Shown: piece after piece, positions 45,719 through 55,498 of the stretch | How positions within the stretch are numbered: position 1 is the first letter of the stretch | Layout of the letters: every line of letters starts with the position of its first letter | DNA from: Novosphingobium indicum | GTDB lineage: Bacteria; Pseudomonadota; Alphaproteobacteria; Sphingomonadales; Sphingomonadaceae | Assembly: GCF_014645195.1 (NCBI RefSeq) | Contig: NZ_BMLK01000006.1 | Coordinates: 62,001-126,000 of the forward strand | Direction: 5' to 3' | DNA length: 64,000 bases | Translations under genes and position numbers: made by a program | Notes under the pieces: model-generated | The model's input: only the letters and a program-made list of their open reading frames with translations | Databases searched by the model: none | Told to the model about the DNA's origin: nothing

Positions 45719-45839
45719 CCGCGAACAACTAGGGAACGGACAGACGCTGCGCAAGGTCGCTTCGTCGCAAGTGGGGAAACATTGGCGGTGTCGGTTCGTC
45801 GAAAGGGCGACACGACAATCGACAAAGGAGAGAGATCCT

Positions 45840-46442
45840 ATGCGCAAACTTCTACTGAACGGCGCCGCCGTGTTCGCCCTGGCAGCAGCCCCCACGGCGG
45901 TGCTGGCCCAAGGCTTTATGGCCACGGATACGTCCGGTGCAGCCATGCCTTCGCAGGCGACGGCCGAGGCGCCAGTGCTCACCGCGGAACAGCAAGCCGC
46001 GTACGATGCCTGGGCTGCCGATCTGCAGTCCGACTACGACGCATGGCCGAACGAATACAAGGTCTACTACTGGACGCTGACGCCCCAACAGCAGAAGGGC
46101 TACTGGGCCCTGACGCCGGACCAGCGGGGCCGGATCTACGACATGACGCCCGAACAGCGAAAGCTGGCATGGCAGTCGGTCGTTCAGCAGCTGGCGGGAC
46201 AGACCCCCACGACGCCGCCGGGACAGGCCAACCCTCCGGGCAAGGGCATGCCGACGAAGGGCGTGCCTGCTCCCAAGACGGCAAGCCAGGATGTGCCGCC
46301 AGCGATGCCGGCTGACGAAAGCTATCAGGGCGGACCCTACAAGGGCGCACTGACCCCGCCCCCGGCTTCGGCCATGAACAAGGACTATCCGGTCTGCAGC
46401 AAGGACATTCAGGATAGCTGCCGCAATCCCGGCAGTATCTGA
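45840..46442 (+). CDS. Secreted hypothetical protein, Pro/Gln-rich
   Basis: The 200-residue exported protein has a signal peptide (MRKLLLNGAAVFALAAAPTAVLAQ). A Trp/Tyr-rich middle follows (AAYDAWAADLQSDYDAWPNEYKVYYWTLTPQQQKGYWALTPDQRGRIYDMTPEQR) in which a TP(Q/D/E)Q motif repeats three times. The tail is Pro-rich and ends with two Cys residues. AAAGGAGAGAG precedes the ATG. This family is common but uncharacterised in sphingomonads. A terminator follows. Confidence 0.75.
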   Translation: MRKLLLNGAAVFALAAAPTAVLAQGFMATDTSGAAMPSQATAEAPVLTAEQQAAYDAWAADLQSDYDAWPNEYKVYYWTLTPQQQKGYWALTPDQRGRIYDMTPEQRKLAWQSVVQQLAGQTPTTPPGQANPPGKGMPTKGVPAPKTASQDVPPAMPADESYQGGPYKGALTPPPASAMNKDYPVCSKDIQDSCRNPGSI

Positions 46443-46466
46443 CTTCGTTTACAATCTGCGACGAGG

Positions 46467-46494
46467 ATGGGCGCCAGCTGATGGCGCCCATTTT
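46467..46494 (+). terminator. Intrinsic terminator
   Basis: ATGGGCGCCA (46467-46476) and TGGCGCCCAT (46482-46491) form a perfect 10-bp stem with a 5-nt loop followed by TTTT. It ends the secreted hypothetical gene. Confidence 0.85.
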
Positions 46495-46641
46495 CCTGTG
46501 ATCTGTCAGGTGTGGCAATTTTCTCAGGATCGCCCTGCAGGGAACTCGGGTGAACCGGCCAGATGCAGGGTTCCTAGGCCGCTTCTCCCGACGTGTTCTG
46601 GATAAGGGCGCCGGCTTTGGGTAACCCTTTGCGTATGCGCC

Positions 46642-47211
46642 TCAGGCTTCGCGGCGCAGAATGTGGATACGGGCCTTGCCGACGTCGCGGGTCGCTTCAG
46701 CCACGAAGCCCTTTATCGACACGGATTCCTGCTTGGCCGTCTCCAGGCTGACCCAAGTCGCCTCTCCGATCCAGCCAAGTCGCGCCAGCTTGTCGATTGC
46801 GACGCTGCCGGCACCGGTCTCGTACGGCGGGTCGAGCAGCACCAGATCGAGCGGTTCCTTACCCGCGCCCATGGCCATCACGGAGCTGGTCCTCACATCC
46901 GACCGCGACTGGGCATTGAGATTGGCAATGTTGCGGCGAATGGCCCGAATCGCTGCCGGGTCCTGATCGACGAAAAGACAATGCGCTGCCCCGCGCGAAA
47001 GCGCCTCCAGTCCGAGCGCACCCGATCCGGCAAACAGATCGGCGACCTTGAGCCCCTCGAAAGTGCCGAGCCGGCTGGTGAGCATCGAAAACAGCGTTTC
47101 GCGCGTCCGGTCGGCAGTCGGCCGGGTGGCGTCGCCTTCGGGAGCGGCCAGCTTCCGGCCGCGCCACTCGCCGGCGACGATGCGCATTCCCGCGTTGGCG
47201 CCTTTTCTCAT
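46642..47211 (-). CDS. rsmD: 16S rRNA (guanine-966-N2)-methyltransferase
   Basis: The 189-residue enzyme has the family start MRIVAGEWRGRKLAAPEG, the RPTADRTRETLFSML block, the SAM site VADLFAGSGALGLEALSRGA and the catalytic motif LDPPYE. It methylates G966 of 16S rRNA. The ATG at 47211 overlaps the stop of the upstream pseudouridine synthase (ATGA), implying coupling; ATG 47187 is the alternative. Confidence 0.92.
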   Translation of the reverse strand: MRKGANAGMRIVAGEWRGRKLAAPEGDATRPTADRTRETLFSMLTSRLGTFEGLKVADLFAGSGALGLEALSRGAAHCLFVDQDPAAIRAIRRNIANLNAQSRSDVRTSSVMAMGAGKEPLDLVLLDPPYETGAGSVAIDKLARLGWIGEATWVSLETAKQESVSIKGFVAEATRDVGKARIHILRREA

Positions 47212-48125
47212 GCCTTAGCGCCGCCAAGCGTACGGCGGAAAGCCTCCAGATCGCGCGTGGCGATCTCGACCGCGCTGCCTTTGGGTAGCTCGTCGAGTGC
47301 GAAGGGACCGTAGCCCACACGGATAAGGCGGCTGACCTTGAGGCCCAGGTGTTCGAGAACACGGCGCACTTCGCGGTTCTTGCCCTCGGTCAGCGTCATT
47401 TCGATCCACTGATTGCGGCCGGTCTTGCGCTCCATGTTGGCGTTAATCTTGCCGTAGCGCACGCCGTCGATCTCGATGCCGTCGATCAGGTCCTCGAGTT
47501 GCTTCTGGGTGACATCGCCAAAGGCCCGTGCACGGTACGTGCGCGGAACGCCGGTAGCAGGCAGCTCGAGCTGGCGCTTGAATTCGCCATCGTTGGTGAG
47601 CAGCAGCAGTCCCTCGGTACTGAAGTCGAGGCGACCCACGGGCATGACGCGCCCGGCTCCGGCAGGCAGGGCATTACGCAGGGCGGTATAGATGGTCGGC
47701 CGCCCGGCCGGATCGCGTTCGGCGGTGATCAGGCCTGCGGGTTTGTGGAAGGCGAAGAGACGCGTGGCTTCCGCTTCCTTAACCGGCTTGCCGTCGACCG
47801 TAACGCCGTTCAGGCTGGTGAGCACTGTGGCGGGCGTCTCTATCAAATCCTCGCCCAGCCTCACGCGCCCTTCCGCGATCATTCGCTCGGCTTCCCGGCG
47901 GCTGGCTACGCCCGCGCGGGCGAGCAGCTTGGCGATCCGGTCTCCTTCGCGGTCTTTGGGGCGCGGAGGGGGCGCAGGCGCCTTCGATGCGGAGCTTGCG
48001 GAGCGGGGTTTGCCGGTCTTGCTGGCGCCACGCGGCGGGGCACCGCGGCTGGGGCCTTGCGAGGGGCGCCCCTGAGAAGGGCTGCCGCGCCGTGAGCCGC
48101 CCGATTTGTGAGGTGGTTTGGACAT
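47208..48125 (-). CDS. RluB/RsuA-type pseudouridine synthase
   Basis: The 305-residue protein has a low-complexity basic N-terminal tail (about 1-55, rich in Ser, Arg, Pro and Gly). It is followed by an S4 RNA-binding domain (RIAKLLARAGVASRREAERMIAEGRVRLGE) and the catalytic domain with GRLDFSTEGLLLLTNDGE, where Asp is the catalytic residue, and GKNREVRRVLEHLGLKVSRLIRVGYGP. It would make one pseudouridine in rRNA, probably 23S. It overlaps rsmD by 4 bp. An earlier start at 48158 is possible. Confidence 0.9.
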   Translation of the reverse strand: MSKPPHKSGGSRRGSPSQGRPSQGPSRGAPPRGASKTGKPRSASSASKAPAPPPRPKDREGDRIAKLLARAGVASRREAERMIAEGRVRLGEDLIETPATVLTSLNGVTVDGKPVKEAEATRLFAFHKPAGLITAERDPAGRPTIYTALRNALPAGAGRVMPVGRLDFSTEGLLLLTNDGEFKRQLELPATGVPRTYRARAFGDVTQKQLEDLIDGIEIDGVRYGKINANMERKTGRNQWIEMTLTEGKNREVRRVLEHLGLKVSRLIRVGYGPFALDELPKGSAVEIATRDLEAFRRTLGGAKA

Positions 48126-48218
48126 TTGCGGCGCCATACCTGTTGATCGCGGCTTCATCCAGCCTTCCCATCGCTTCGTGCGACGCTAAGTTGGCGGTTT
48201 GGTTTCGGGGAGAATGGC

Positions 48219-49550
48219 GTGAGCGCCGAAAATACCAGCAAACGGCGTGGCATTGCGGCTTCGATCGAGCCTTACCTCGAAAAGGAATCCCTTGCGTCCT
48301 TCTTCCTCGGGGTGTCTTCGGGCTATCCCTTCGCGCTGTTGGCGGCCACGTTGACGACGAGGCTGGCGCAGGACGGGATCGAGAAGTCGACGATCACCGC
48401 CTTCACGCTGGCGTTCTTCGTCTACAATCTGAAGCCGTTCTGGGCCTGGGTGGTCGATGGCGTGAAGATCCCCGTTCTGGTTCGGATGGGGCAGCGCGTC
48501 TCGTGGATGATCGTGATCGGTCTGCTGGTCATGGCGGCGACCGTGAACCTCGCGCTTGTAAATCCGTCGCCCGACAATATCGGACCCACGGTGCTGGCGG
48601 CAGTATTGCTCGGGCTGGCCGGCGCAAGCTTCGACATCGTGATCGATGCCTTTCGAATCGAGACCCTGAAGCCTTATCAGCTCGGTACCGGCTCCGGCAT
48701 GAGCCAGTACGGCTGGCGCATCGGCGCAGCCGCTGCGGGCGCCGTGGCGCTCGTGCTGGCATCGCGGTTCGACTGGCACATGGCCTATGCCGCCTGCGCC
48801 GTCTTTGCACTGCCTGCCATGATCACCGCGATCGTGATGGGCGAACCCATCAGGCATCAGGTGGTGTATGAAAAGCGCGAGCTTTCGGAAGTCTGGACCT
48901 CTATCGTAGGCCCGTTTCAGGAGTTCTTTCGGCGCAACGGCGCATTGCTCGTTCTGCTTTTCATTCTGGTCCACAAGATTGGCGACACCTTGGCGAACCT
49001 GACGTTCCGTCTGCTGTTCAACGACCTTGGGTTCACAAACAACGAAATCGCGCTCTACGACGTGGGTGTGGGCTTCTGGGCACTGATCATCGGCGTCTTC
49101 GTCGGCGGCGTGATCTACGCGCGGATGGGCCTCAAGCGTTCGGTCCTGATCGCGCTGGTGCTCATGGCTGTTTCCAATCTCAGCTTCGCGATGCTCGCGG
49201 CGGCGGGGCACAGCAATCTAGGCATGGCCGGGGCCATCGGTTTCGAGAACTTCGCCAGCGGGTACGGCGGTGTCGTGGTGGTCGCCTATTTCTCGGCGCT
49301 TTGCGACCTGCGCTTCACTGCCGCGCAATATGCGCTGATCTCGGCGGGTGCGAGCATCGTCGGGCGTTTCCTGACCGGTACGACTGCGGGCTCGCTGATC
49401 GAGATGATGGGGTATGTGAACTTCTACCTGCTCACCACGGTCGCTGCACTGCCCGGCATCGTGCTGTTCTGGTGGATGATGCGCACCGGCCTTGTCGACG
49501 ATGCGATGGGCACGGCGGGCGAAGTCGGCGAGGGCGACGCGCGGGATTAG
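48219..49550 (+). CDS. AmpG-like MFS transporter
   Basis: The 443-residue membrane protein has about 12-14 hydrophobic helices. It shares AmpG features: SSGYPFALLAATLTTRLAQDGI at helix 1, LAGASFDIVIDAFRIETL, a central GPFQEFFRRNGALLVLLFILVHKIGDT, and QYALISAGASIVGRFLTGTTAGSLIEMMGY. AmpG imports anhydromuropeptides for cell-wall recycling, so that is the likely role. The start is GTG. The stop overlaps the convergent folC stop by 4 bp. Confidence 0.85.
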   Translation: MSAENTSKRRGIAASIEPYLEKESLASFFLGVSSGYPFALLAATLTTRLAQDGIEKSTITAFTLAFFVYNLKPFWAWVVDGVKIPVLVRMGQRVSWMIVIGLLVMAATVNLALVNPSPDNIGPTVLAAVLLGLAGASFDIVIDAFRIETLKPYQLGTGSGMSQYGWRIGAAAAGAVALVLASRFDWHMAYAACAVFALPAMITAIVMGEPIRHQVVYEKRELSEVWTSIVGPFQEFFRRNGALLVLLFILVHKIGDTLANLTFRLLFNDLGFTNNEIALYDVGVGFWALIIGVFVGGVIYARMGLKRSVLIALVLMAVSNLSFAMLAAAGHSNLGMAGAIGFENFASGYGGVVVVAYFSALCDLRFTAAQYALISAGASIVGRFLTGTTAGSLIEMMGYVNFYLLTTVAALPGIVLFWWMMRTGLVDDAMGTAGEVGEGDARD

Positions 49551-50875
49551 TCCGGCTGTTCGTCGTTTTCGCGAAGGACGCCCCCGGCAAGGTACAACGA
49601 ACCGGCAATCAGCACGCACTCGCCCTTGGCCGGTTCGATCCGTTTGAGCGCTTCGGCCACGCTATCTGAAGCGGAGGCTTCGGGCGCGAAGACGTGATTG
49701 AACGCCGAGGCTTCATGGCAGGCATGGCCGGGCACCGGGACGACCGTCACGCTGGCGAGGCGATCGGCCAGTGGGGCGATCAGGGCGTTCGGATTCTTGT
49801 TCGCCAGCATGCCGATGACGAGATGAATGTGCGGGCGGCGCTCGCGAAAGTGCAGGGCCAGTGCTTTCCCCGCATCCGGATTGTGCCCGCCGTCGAGCCA
49901 GCAAGGCGTACCGGGCGGCAGCAGCGCGGTCAGCGGTCCTTCACCCAGACGTTGCAGACGGGCGGGCCAGCGCGCCCATCCCATGGCGGCTACCAGCGCG
50001 GCGTCGGGCACGCTGAGCGCGTTCTGATGGCGCAGCATGGCAATGGCGAGGCCTGCATTGACGGCCTGGTGATTGCCGGCCAGCGCGGGAAGCGGGAGGT
50101 GGAGCGAGCCCTTGTCGTCGCGATAGGCGAAGCCGCTCTGGGTGGGCCCGATGGACCAGTCGCGCGTGCGGCGAATAACCTCGGTGCCGACTTGCAGCGC
50201 CTTGGCGTCGATAGCCTCGTTCATGCCGAAGTTGTAATCGAGCGTGACCAGCGGCGCGCCGGCCTTGGCGATGCCGGCCTTCTCGAAGGCGATGCGGATG
50301 TGGGGTTCCTTGGGCGCCTCGGGATCGGGAGACAGAAGAAAAGCCTCGTGATCGATCCCGAGCGACGCAATGCCGCAGACTGTCGGCGTCTCGATCACAT
50401 TGGTGGCATCGAAACGGCCGCCGAGCCCGACTTCGATCACGCAGGCATCAGCGGGTGTCCGCGCAAAGGCGAGGAAGGCTGCAGCAGTGGAGACTTCGAA
50501 GAAGCTGGCGCCGATGCCGGCCGCCTCGGCTTCATCGAGCACTTCCGCGAGGAGGTCCGCCAGCATCTCGTCGGAAATCAGCGTGCCCGCCACCCGCATG
50601 CGCTCGTTGAAGCGCACGAGATGAGGGCTGGTGAAAACGTGGACGCGGTGCCCGGCCGCTTCCAGAGCGGCGCGCAGGAAGGCACAGGTCGAGCCCTTGC
50701 CGTTGGTGCCGGCGACGTGGAACACCGGCGGGAGGCGGCGCTGCGGGTTACCGAGCCGCTTCAGCAGCGCACGGATCGTGTCGAGCCCCAGCCGTCCTTG
50801 CGGAACGGAAAGGGCGTCCAGGCGGTCTAGCTGGGCCTGTACGCGGGGATCGTCCGATACCGCGAAGTCGCCCAC
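49547..50875 (-). CDS. folC: Bifunctional folylpolyglutamate/dihydrofolate synthase
   Basis: The 442-residue Mur-ligase-fold enzyme has the P-loop HVAGTNGKGSTCAFL near 60, TSPHLVRFNERMRV, IEVGLGGRFDATNV and WLDGGHNPDAGKALA. It attaches glutamate to dihydropteroate and folates. The GTG at 50875 begins 2 nt after the trpA stop; a longer frame runs back through trpA but is not credible. In many alphaproteobacteria accD lies between trpA and folC; here it is missing. Confidence 0.92.
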   Translation of the reverse strand: MGDFAVSDDPRVQAQLDRLDALSVPQGRLGLDTIRALLKRLGNPQRRLPPVFHVAGTNGKGSTCAFLRAALEAAGHRVHVFTSPHLVRFNERMRVAGTLISDEMLADLLAEVLDEAEAAGIGASFFEVSTAAAFLAFARTPADACVIEVGLGGRFDATNVIETPTVCGIASLGIDHEAFLLSPDPEAPKEPHIRIAFEKAGIAKAGAPLVTLDYNFGMNEAIDAKALQVGTEVIRRTRDWSIGPTQSGFAYRDDKGSLHLPLPALAGNHQAVNAGLAIAMLRHQNALSVPDAALVAAMGWARWPARLQRLGEGPLTALLPPGTPCWLDGGHNPDAGKALALHFRERRPHIHLVIGMLANKNPNALIAPLADRLASVTVVPVPGHACHEASAFNHVFAPEASASDSVAEALKRIEPAKGECVLIAGSLYLAGGVLRENDEQPD

Positions 50876-50877
50876 CT

Positions 50878-51657
50878 TCAGCGCGCCGAATGCACCGCTT
50901 CGGCCAGCGCCGAGGTCAGCTCCTTGAGCGGTCCTGCGGCCTTGTCCCCGTGCTGCTTGACGAGGTCGACCAGCGCCGAGCCGACGACCACGCCGTCCGC
51001 AACTTTGGCGATCGAGCTCGCCTGCTCGGGCGTACGCACGCCGAAGCCGACGGCAACGGGAATATCGCTGGCGGCCTTGAGCTTGGCCACGGCCTCTTCG
51101 ATCGAGCCCTGTGCGGCCTGCTGCATGCCGGTGATACCGGCCACCGAGACGTAGTAGAGAAAGCCCGAGGAGCCTTCGAGCACGGCGGGAAGCCGAGCGG
51201 CATCGGTGGTCGGCGTGGCGAGGCGGATCAGCGACACGCCTGCGTCCCGCAAAGCGGGGCCAAGTGCGGCATCCTCTTCGGGCGGAATATCGACGCAGAT
51301 TACGCCATCGACGCCGGCTTTGGCACACTCTTCGGCGAACCATTCGGGACCGCGGATGGTCATCGGATTGGCATAGCCCATCAGCACCAGCGGAATCTGC
51401 GGGTGGCGCTGGCGGAACTCGGCGGCGTAGCGGAAGATGTCGTCCGTGCGCGTGCCCTTGCCGAGCGAGCGCAGGTTGGCTTCCTGAATGGCCGGACCGT
51501 CCGCCATGGGATCGGTGAAGGGCATACCGAGTTCGATCACATCGGCGCCGCCTTCGACGAGCGCGTCGAGGTTGGTCGCGGTGTCACCGTCACCCCCGGT
51601 GATGAAGCAGACCAAGGCGGGTCCCTTGGAGAAGGCGGTTTCGAAGCGATCACTCAT
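50878..51657 (-). CDS. trpA: Tryptophan synthase alpha chain
   Basis: The 259-residue TIM barrel splits indole-3-glycerol phosphate into indole, which is passed to TrpB. Catalytic Glu lies in ADVIELGMPFTDPMADGPAIQ and Asp in DGVICVDIPPEE; phosphate binding is in GFGVRTPEQ. The ATG at 51657 lies inside the 3' end of a small Cys-rich gene (8-bp overlap), so its translation is probably coupled to that gene rather than directly to trpB. Confidence 0.95.
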   Translation of the reverse strand: MSDRFETAFSKGPALVCFITGGDGDTATNLDALVEGGADVIELGMPFTDPMADGPAIQEANLRSLGKGTRTDDIFRYAAEFRQRHPQIPLVLMGYANPMTIRGPEWFAEECAKAGVDGVICVDIPPEEDAALGPALRDAGVSLIRLATPTTDAARLPAVLEGSSGFLYYVSVAGITGMQQAAQGSIEEAVAKLKAASDIPVAVGFGVRTPEQASSIAKVADGVVVGSALVDLVKQHGDKAAGPLKELTSALAEAVHSAR

Positions 51658-51882
51658 GGATCGGGTAATCCTCGTTGTTATCTTCCGGTTCGGGCAACTT
51701 GCACCCGCACCAAGGGCAGTAATCAATCGCGATCATAGACGAGCCACCATCGTGGATCATGATCCCATAACGCAAAAAGGCTGGGTCGTAGCTGATTAGG
51801 CAATCTGGGCAGTCGCTGCGTTCAGGGTGCTGTTTGCAGGTCAAACTGATTTGAGCATCCATCATGTCGCAGCAGTGTGCGC

Positions 51883-51886
<4 letters not shown>
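51650..51886 (-). CDS. Small Cys-rich (zinc-ribbon-like) protein inside the trp operon
   Basis: The 78-residue protein has HCCDMMD (Cys5, Cys6), Cys17, CPDC (26-29) and CPWCGC (57-62), plus the block [22 protein letters not shown], which resembles DUF6980 proteins from memory. TTG 51886 overlaps the trpB stop as TTGA and keeps the HCC motif; ATG 51865 would lose it. The stop overlaps the trpA start. Paired Cys motifs suggest zinc binding. Function is unknown; its place implies co-translation with tryptophan synthase. Confidence 0.75.
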
Positions 51887-53124
<1,238 letters not shown>

Positions 53125-53346
53125 GGATGCGCGCTTGGCAGAGCCGCCTTCGCTTGTCCAGACGCCCTTTTGGACATGGTTGCGCTTCCGCAATCGACGA
53201 ATGTCATTGGCAGGCCGACCAAGTCCTTCGTCTTCGACGAGCGGAGATTGGCGCGGTCAGCGAAGAAGCATAGAGAGCGGCGCATCAAGACAAGGTCGGC
53301 AATGAAATCCGCTCTTAGTTGTCAATACTGCTTCAAGGAATGTAAA

Positions 53347-53481
53347 ATGAACCGTCTTACCAGTCTTTCCGCCGCCGCTCTGGCCGTATTCGCCATGTTC
53401 GGTATCGCCAACGCGGCTGTCAACGATGCGCAGGCAAATGCTTTTGCCGCCTATTCGGCACAGCAGGTCCATCGCGCCTGA
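53347..53481 (+). CDS. Small exported protein
   Basis: The 44-residue protein has a clear signal peptide (MNRLTSLSAAALAVFAMFGIANAA) and a 20-residue mature part, NDAQANAFAAYSAQQVHRA. AAGGAA lies 6 nt before the ATG and a hairpin follows. It lies on the strand opposite to trpF and trpB, splitting the usual trp cluster. No family is recognised. Confidence 0.55.
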   Translation: MNRLTSLSAAALAVFAMFGIANAAVNDAQANAFAAYSAQQVHRA

Positions 53482-53505
53482 ACCCAGGCATCCTGATGGA
53501 CGCAA

Positions 53506-53540
53506 AGGGGCGGCCCGCATCGCGCGCGCGGCCGCTCTTT
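53506..53540 (+). terminator. Possible terminator of the small exported gene
   Basis: GCGGCC (53510-53515) and GGCCGC (53530-53535) form a GC-rich stem followed by TCTTT. The loop is long, so strength is uncertain. Confidence 0.45.
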
Positions 53541-53543
53541 CGC

Positions 53544-54185
53544 TTATGTGCGGCGTACGGCCGCGCAGAAGGCAGCGATCTTGTCTTCGTCCTTCACACC
53601 CGGCGCGCTTTCCACGCCTGATGATGTGTCGACCAGTGGCGCCTGCGTCATCGCCAAGGCTTCGGCGACGTTGTCCGGCGTCAGGCCGCCGGCAAGGCCC
53701 CATGCCGTCGCCCCTTTCCAGCCGGCGACGAGGCTCCAGTCGAAACTGAGCCCCATGCCGCCAGGCAGGGCGTCTGCGGGCGTCTTGGCATCGAACAGCA
53801 GCAGATCGACGGCGCCCGCATAGACCCGGGCGCGTTCCACATCATCGGCGCTGGCGACGGGGAGCGCTTTCCATACCTGCAACCCGAAACGCGCGCGTAG
53901 CTGTGCCGCACGCTCCGGGGTTTCCTTGCCGTGAAGCTGAAGCACATCGAGATCGGCAGCCTCCACCGCCTCGGCAAGCGTCGCATCGTCTGCATCGACG
54001 AACAACCCGACTCTGGCGATCCAGCCTTTGGCGCGCACGGCCAGTTCTGCCGCTTGCGCCGGAGTGACGTTGCGCGGGCTCTTGGGAAAGAACACGAAGC
54101 CGGCATAGTCGGCACGTGCCCGGATCGCGGCTTCCAGAGCTACCGGTGTGCTTATGCCGCAAATCTTGATGGCCGCTGTTGGCAT
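53544..54185 (-). CDS. trpF: Phosphoribosylanthranilate isomerase
   Basis: The 213-residue TIM barrel has IKICGISTPVALEAAIRARADYAGFVFFPKSPRNV (catalytic Cys), LDVLQLHGKETPERAAQLR, LLFDAKTP and the phosphate site PLVDTSSGVESAPGVKDEDKI. It catalyses the third step of tryptophan synthesis from anthranilate. ATG 54185 is the family start. Confidence 0.94.
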   Translation of the reverse strand: MPTAAIKICGISTPVALEAAIRARADYAGFVFFPKSPRNVTPAQAAELAVRAKGWIARVGLFVDADDATLAEAVEAADLDVLQLHGKETPERAAQLRARFGLQVWKALPVASADDVERARVYAGAVDLLLFDAKTPADALPGGMGLSFDWSLVAGWKGATAWGLAGGLTPDNVAEALAMTQAPLVDTSSGVESAPGVKDEDKIAAFCAAVRRT

Positions 54186-54236
54186 TGGAGTGTTCTTGCC
54201 TAGATTGCGGTCCCCAGCTGTTGGAGAGGGACCCAA

Positions 54237-54659
54237 ATGAACCGTCTGGCGCGCTATCTAGTGCCATTTGCCGTGGCTGCAATGCTTGCCGGGTGCGGCG
54301 TGAAGGAGTCGTTCAAGGACGCGTCGCAGGAAGTCGCGCAGTTTCATACCGCTCTCGACGCCGGAAAATGGCAGGGTCTGTGGGCCGAAGCCAGTCCCGA
54401 GCTGCGCAATGCAACCACCCGCAACAAGTTCGGCCGGCTGCTCGACGCCGTGCACAACAAGCTGGGCAAGGTCACGGCGAGCGAGCAGGTCGGCTGGAAT
54501 GCCAATGCCACGACGGGCGGGACTTACCTGACGCTGACAATGCGTACGACTTTCGAAAAGGGCAGCGGCACCGAGCGGTTCGTCTATCGCAAGGACGACG
54601 AAGGCAAGCCCAAGCTGGTCGCCTACAACATCCAGTCGCAGGACATGATGCTGAACTGA
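54237..54659 (+). CDS. DUF4019-like lipoprotein
   Basis: The 140-residue protein has a lipoprotein signal (VAAMLAGC, Cys20). Its mature domain begins QEVAQFHTALDAGKWQGLWAEASPELRNATTRNKFGRLLDAVHNKLGK and resembles DUF4019. It is probably anchored in the envelope; function is unknown. It is divergent from trpF (51 bp between starts). Confidence 0.75.
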   Translation: MNRLARYLVPFAVAAMLAGCGVKESFKDASQEVAQFHTALDAGKWQGLWAEASPELRNATTRNKFGRLLDAVHNKLGKVTASEQVGWNANATTGGTYLTLTMRTTFEKGSGTERFVYRKDDEGKPKLVAYNIQSQDMMLN

Positions 54660-54660
54660 A

Positions 54661-55419
54661 TCAGGGCGCAAGCTCGAACTGGACGGTCACGTTGACGTTC
54701 ATTTCCAGCTCGCCAGCTGCTACCGGAGGCGGCGCGGCAGCGTCCATCTTCTCGGCGCGTGCGTACATGACGGGGCTGGGCGTGTAGCCGCCGCTCTCGC
54801 TGATCGAGACGATACCCACGACCCGCAGGCCTGCGGCCTTTGCGTAGAGGTTGGCGCGCTCGCGCGCCTTCTTCATCGCCTCCATGCGGGCTTCATCCTG
54901 AGCCTCGTCAGGTTCGCTTAGCGCGAAATTCGGGCCGTTGACCTGGTTGGCGCCGGCCTTGACGAGCGCATCGATCACCTTGCCCATGTCTTCCAGCTTG
55001 CGCTGCCGCACGGAGACGGTGTTGGTGGCACGATAGGCGACGATGCGCTGCTCGCTTTCGTCATAGCTGCCGTCCGGCTGGCGCTTGGGTTGGGCATAGA
55101 CCGGGCGGAGGTTGAGATTGCTGGTCTGGATGTCCCTGTCGGCAATACCGGCCTGCTTGAGGGCAGCCATCACCCGGTTCATCTGCGCCGAATTGGCGGA
55201 AAGCGCTTCGCTTGCCGTCGCGCCTTGCGTGGTAACACCGGCGGAATAGCGGGCCATGTCGGGCGTGCGCGCCGACGAGCCCTCGGCCGACACGGTCAGC
55301 AGGGTGTGGCCGGTCTGGATCGTCGGCATCGGGCTAGTCTGCTGCGCCATCGCGGCGGGCGCGGCGGCTACGAGGCTCGTCCCCATGGCGAGTGCGGTAA
55401 TCAGGGGCAGGCGTTTCAT
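54661..55419 (-). CDS. SIMPL-domain (DUF541) periplasmic protein
   Basis: The 252-residue protein has a signal peptide ending around AAPAAMAQ. The SIMPL domain follows: TLLTVSAEGSSARTPDMARYSAGVTTQGATASEALSANSAQMNRVMAALKQAGI, ending EMNVNVTVQFEL. ATG 55419 is chosen since GGAGAG lies 6 nt upstream. The family has been linked to oxidative stress and periplasmic assemblies, without a known activity. Convergent with the lipoprotein gene. Confidence 0.87.
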   Translation of the reverse strand: MKRLPLITALAMGTSLVAAAPAAMAQQTSPMPTIQTGHTLLTVSAEGSSARTPDMARYSAGVTTQGATASEALSANSAQMNRVMAALKQAGIADRDIQTSNLNLRPVYAQPKRQPDGSYDESEQRIVAYRATNTVSVRQRKLEDMGKVIDALVKAGANQVNGPNFALSEPDEAQDEARMEAMKKARERANLYAKAAGLRVVGIVSISESGGYTPSPVMYARAEKMDAAAPPPVAAGELEMNVNVTVQFELAP

Positions 55420-55498
55420 CGACAACTCTCCATCTGTTCGGTCTTCCCAACGAACTGGATGGAAGCAGGTTGCCCGGGCCTGAACCGGGTCAAGGAGT

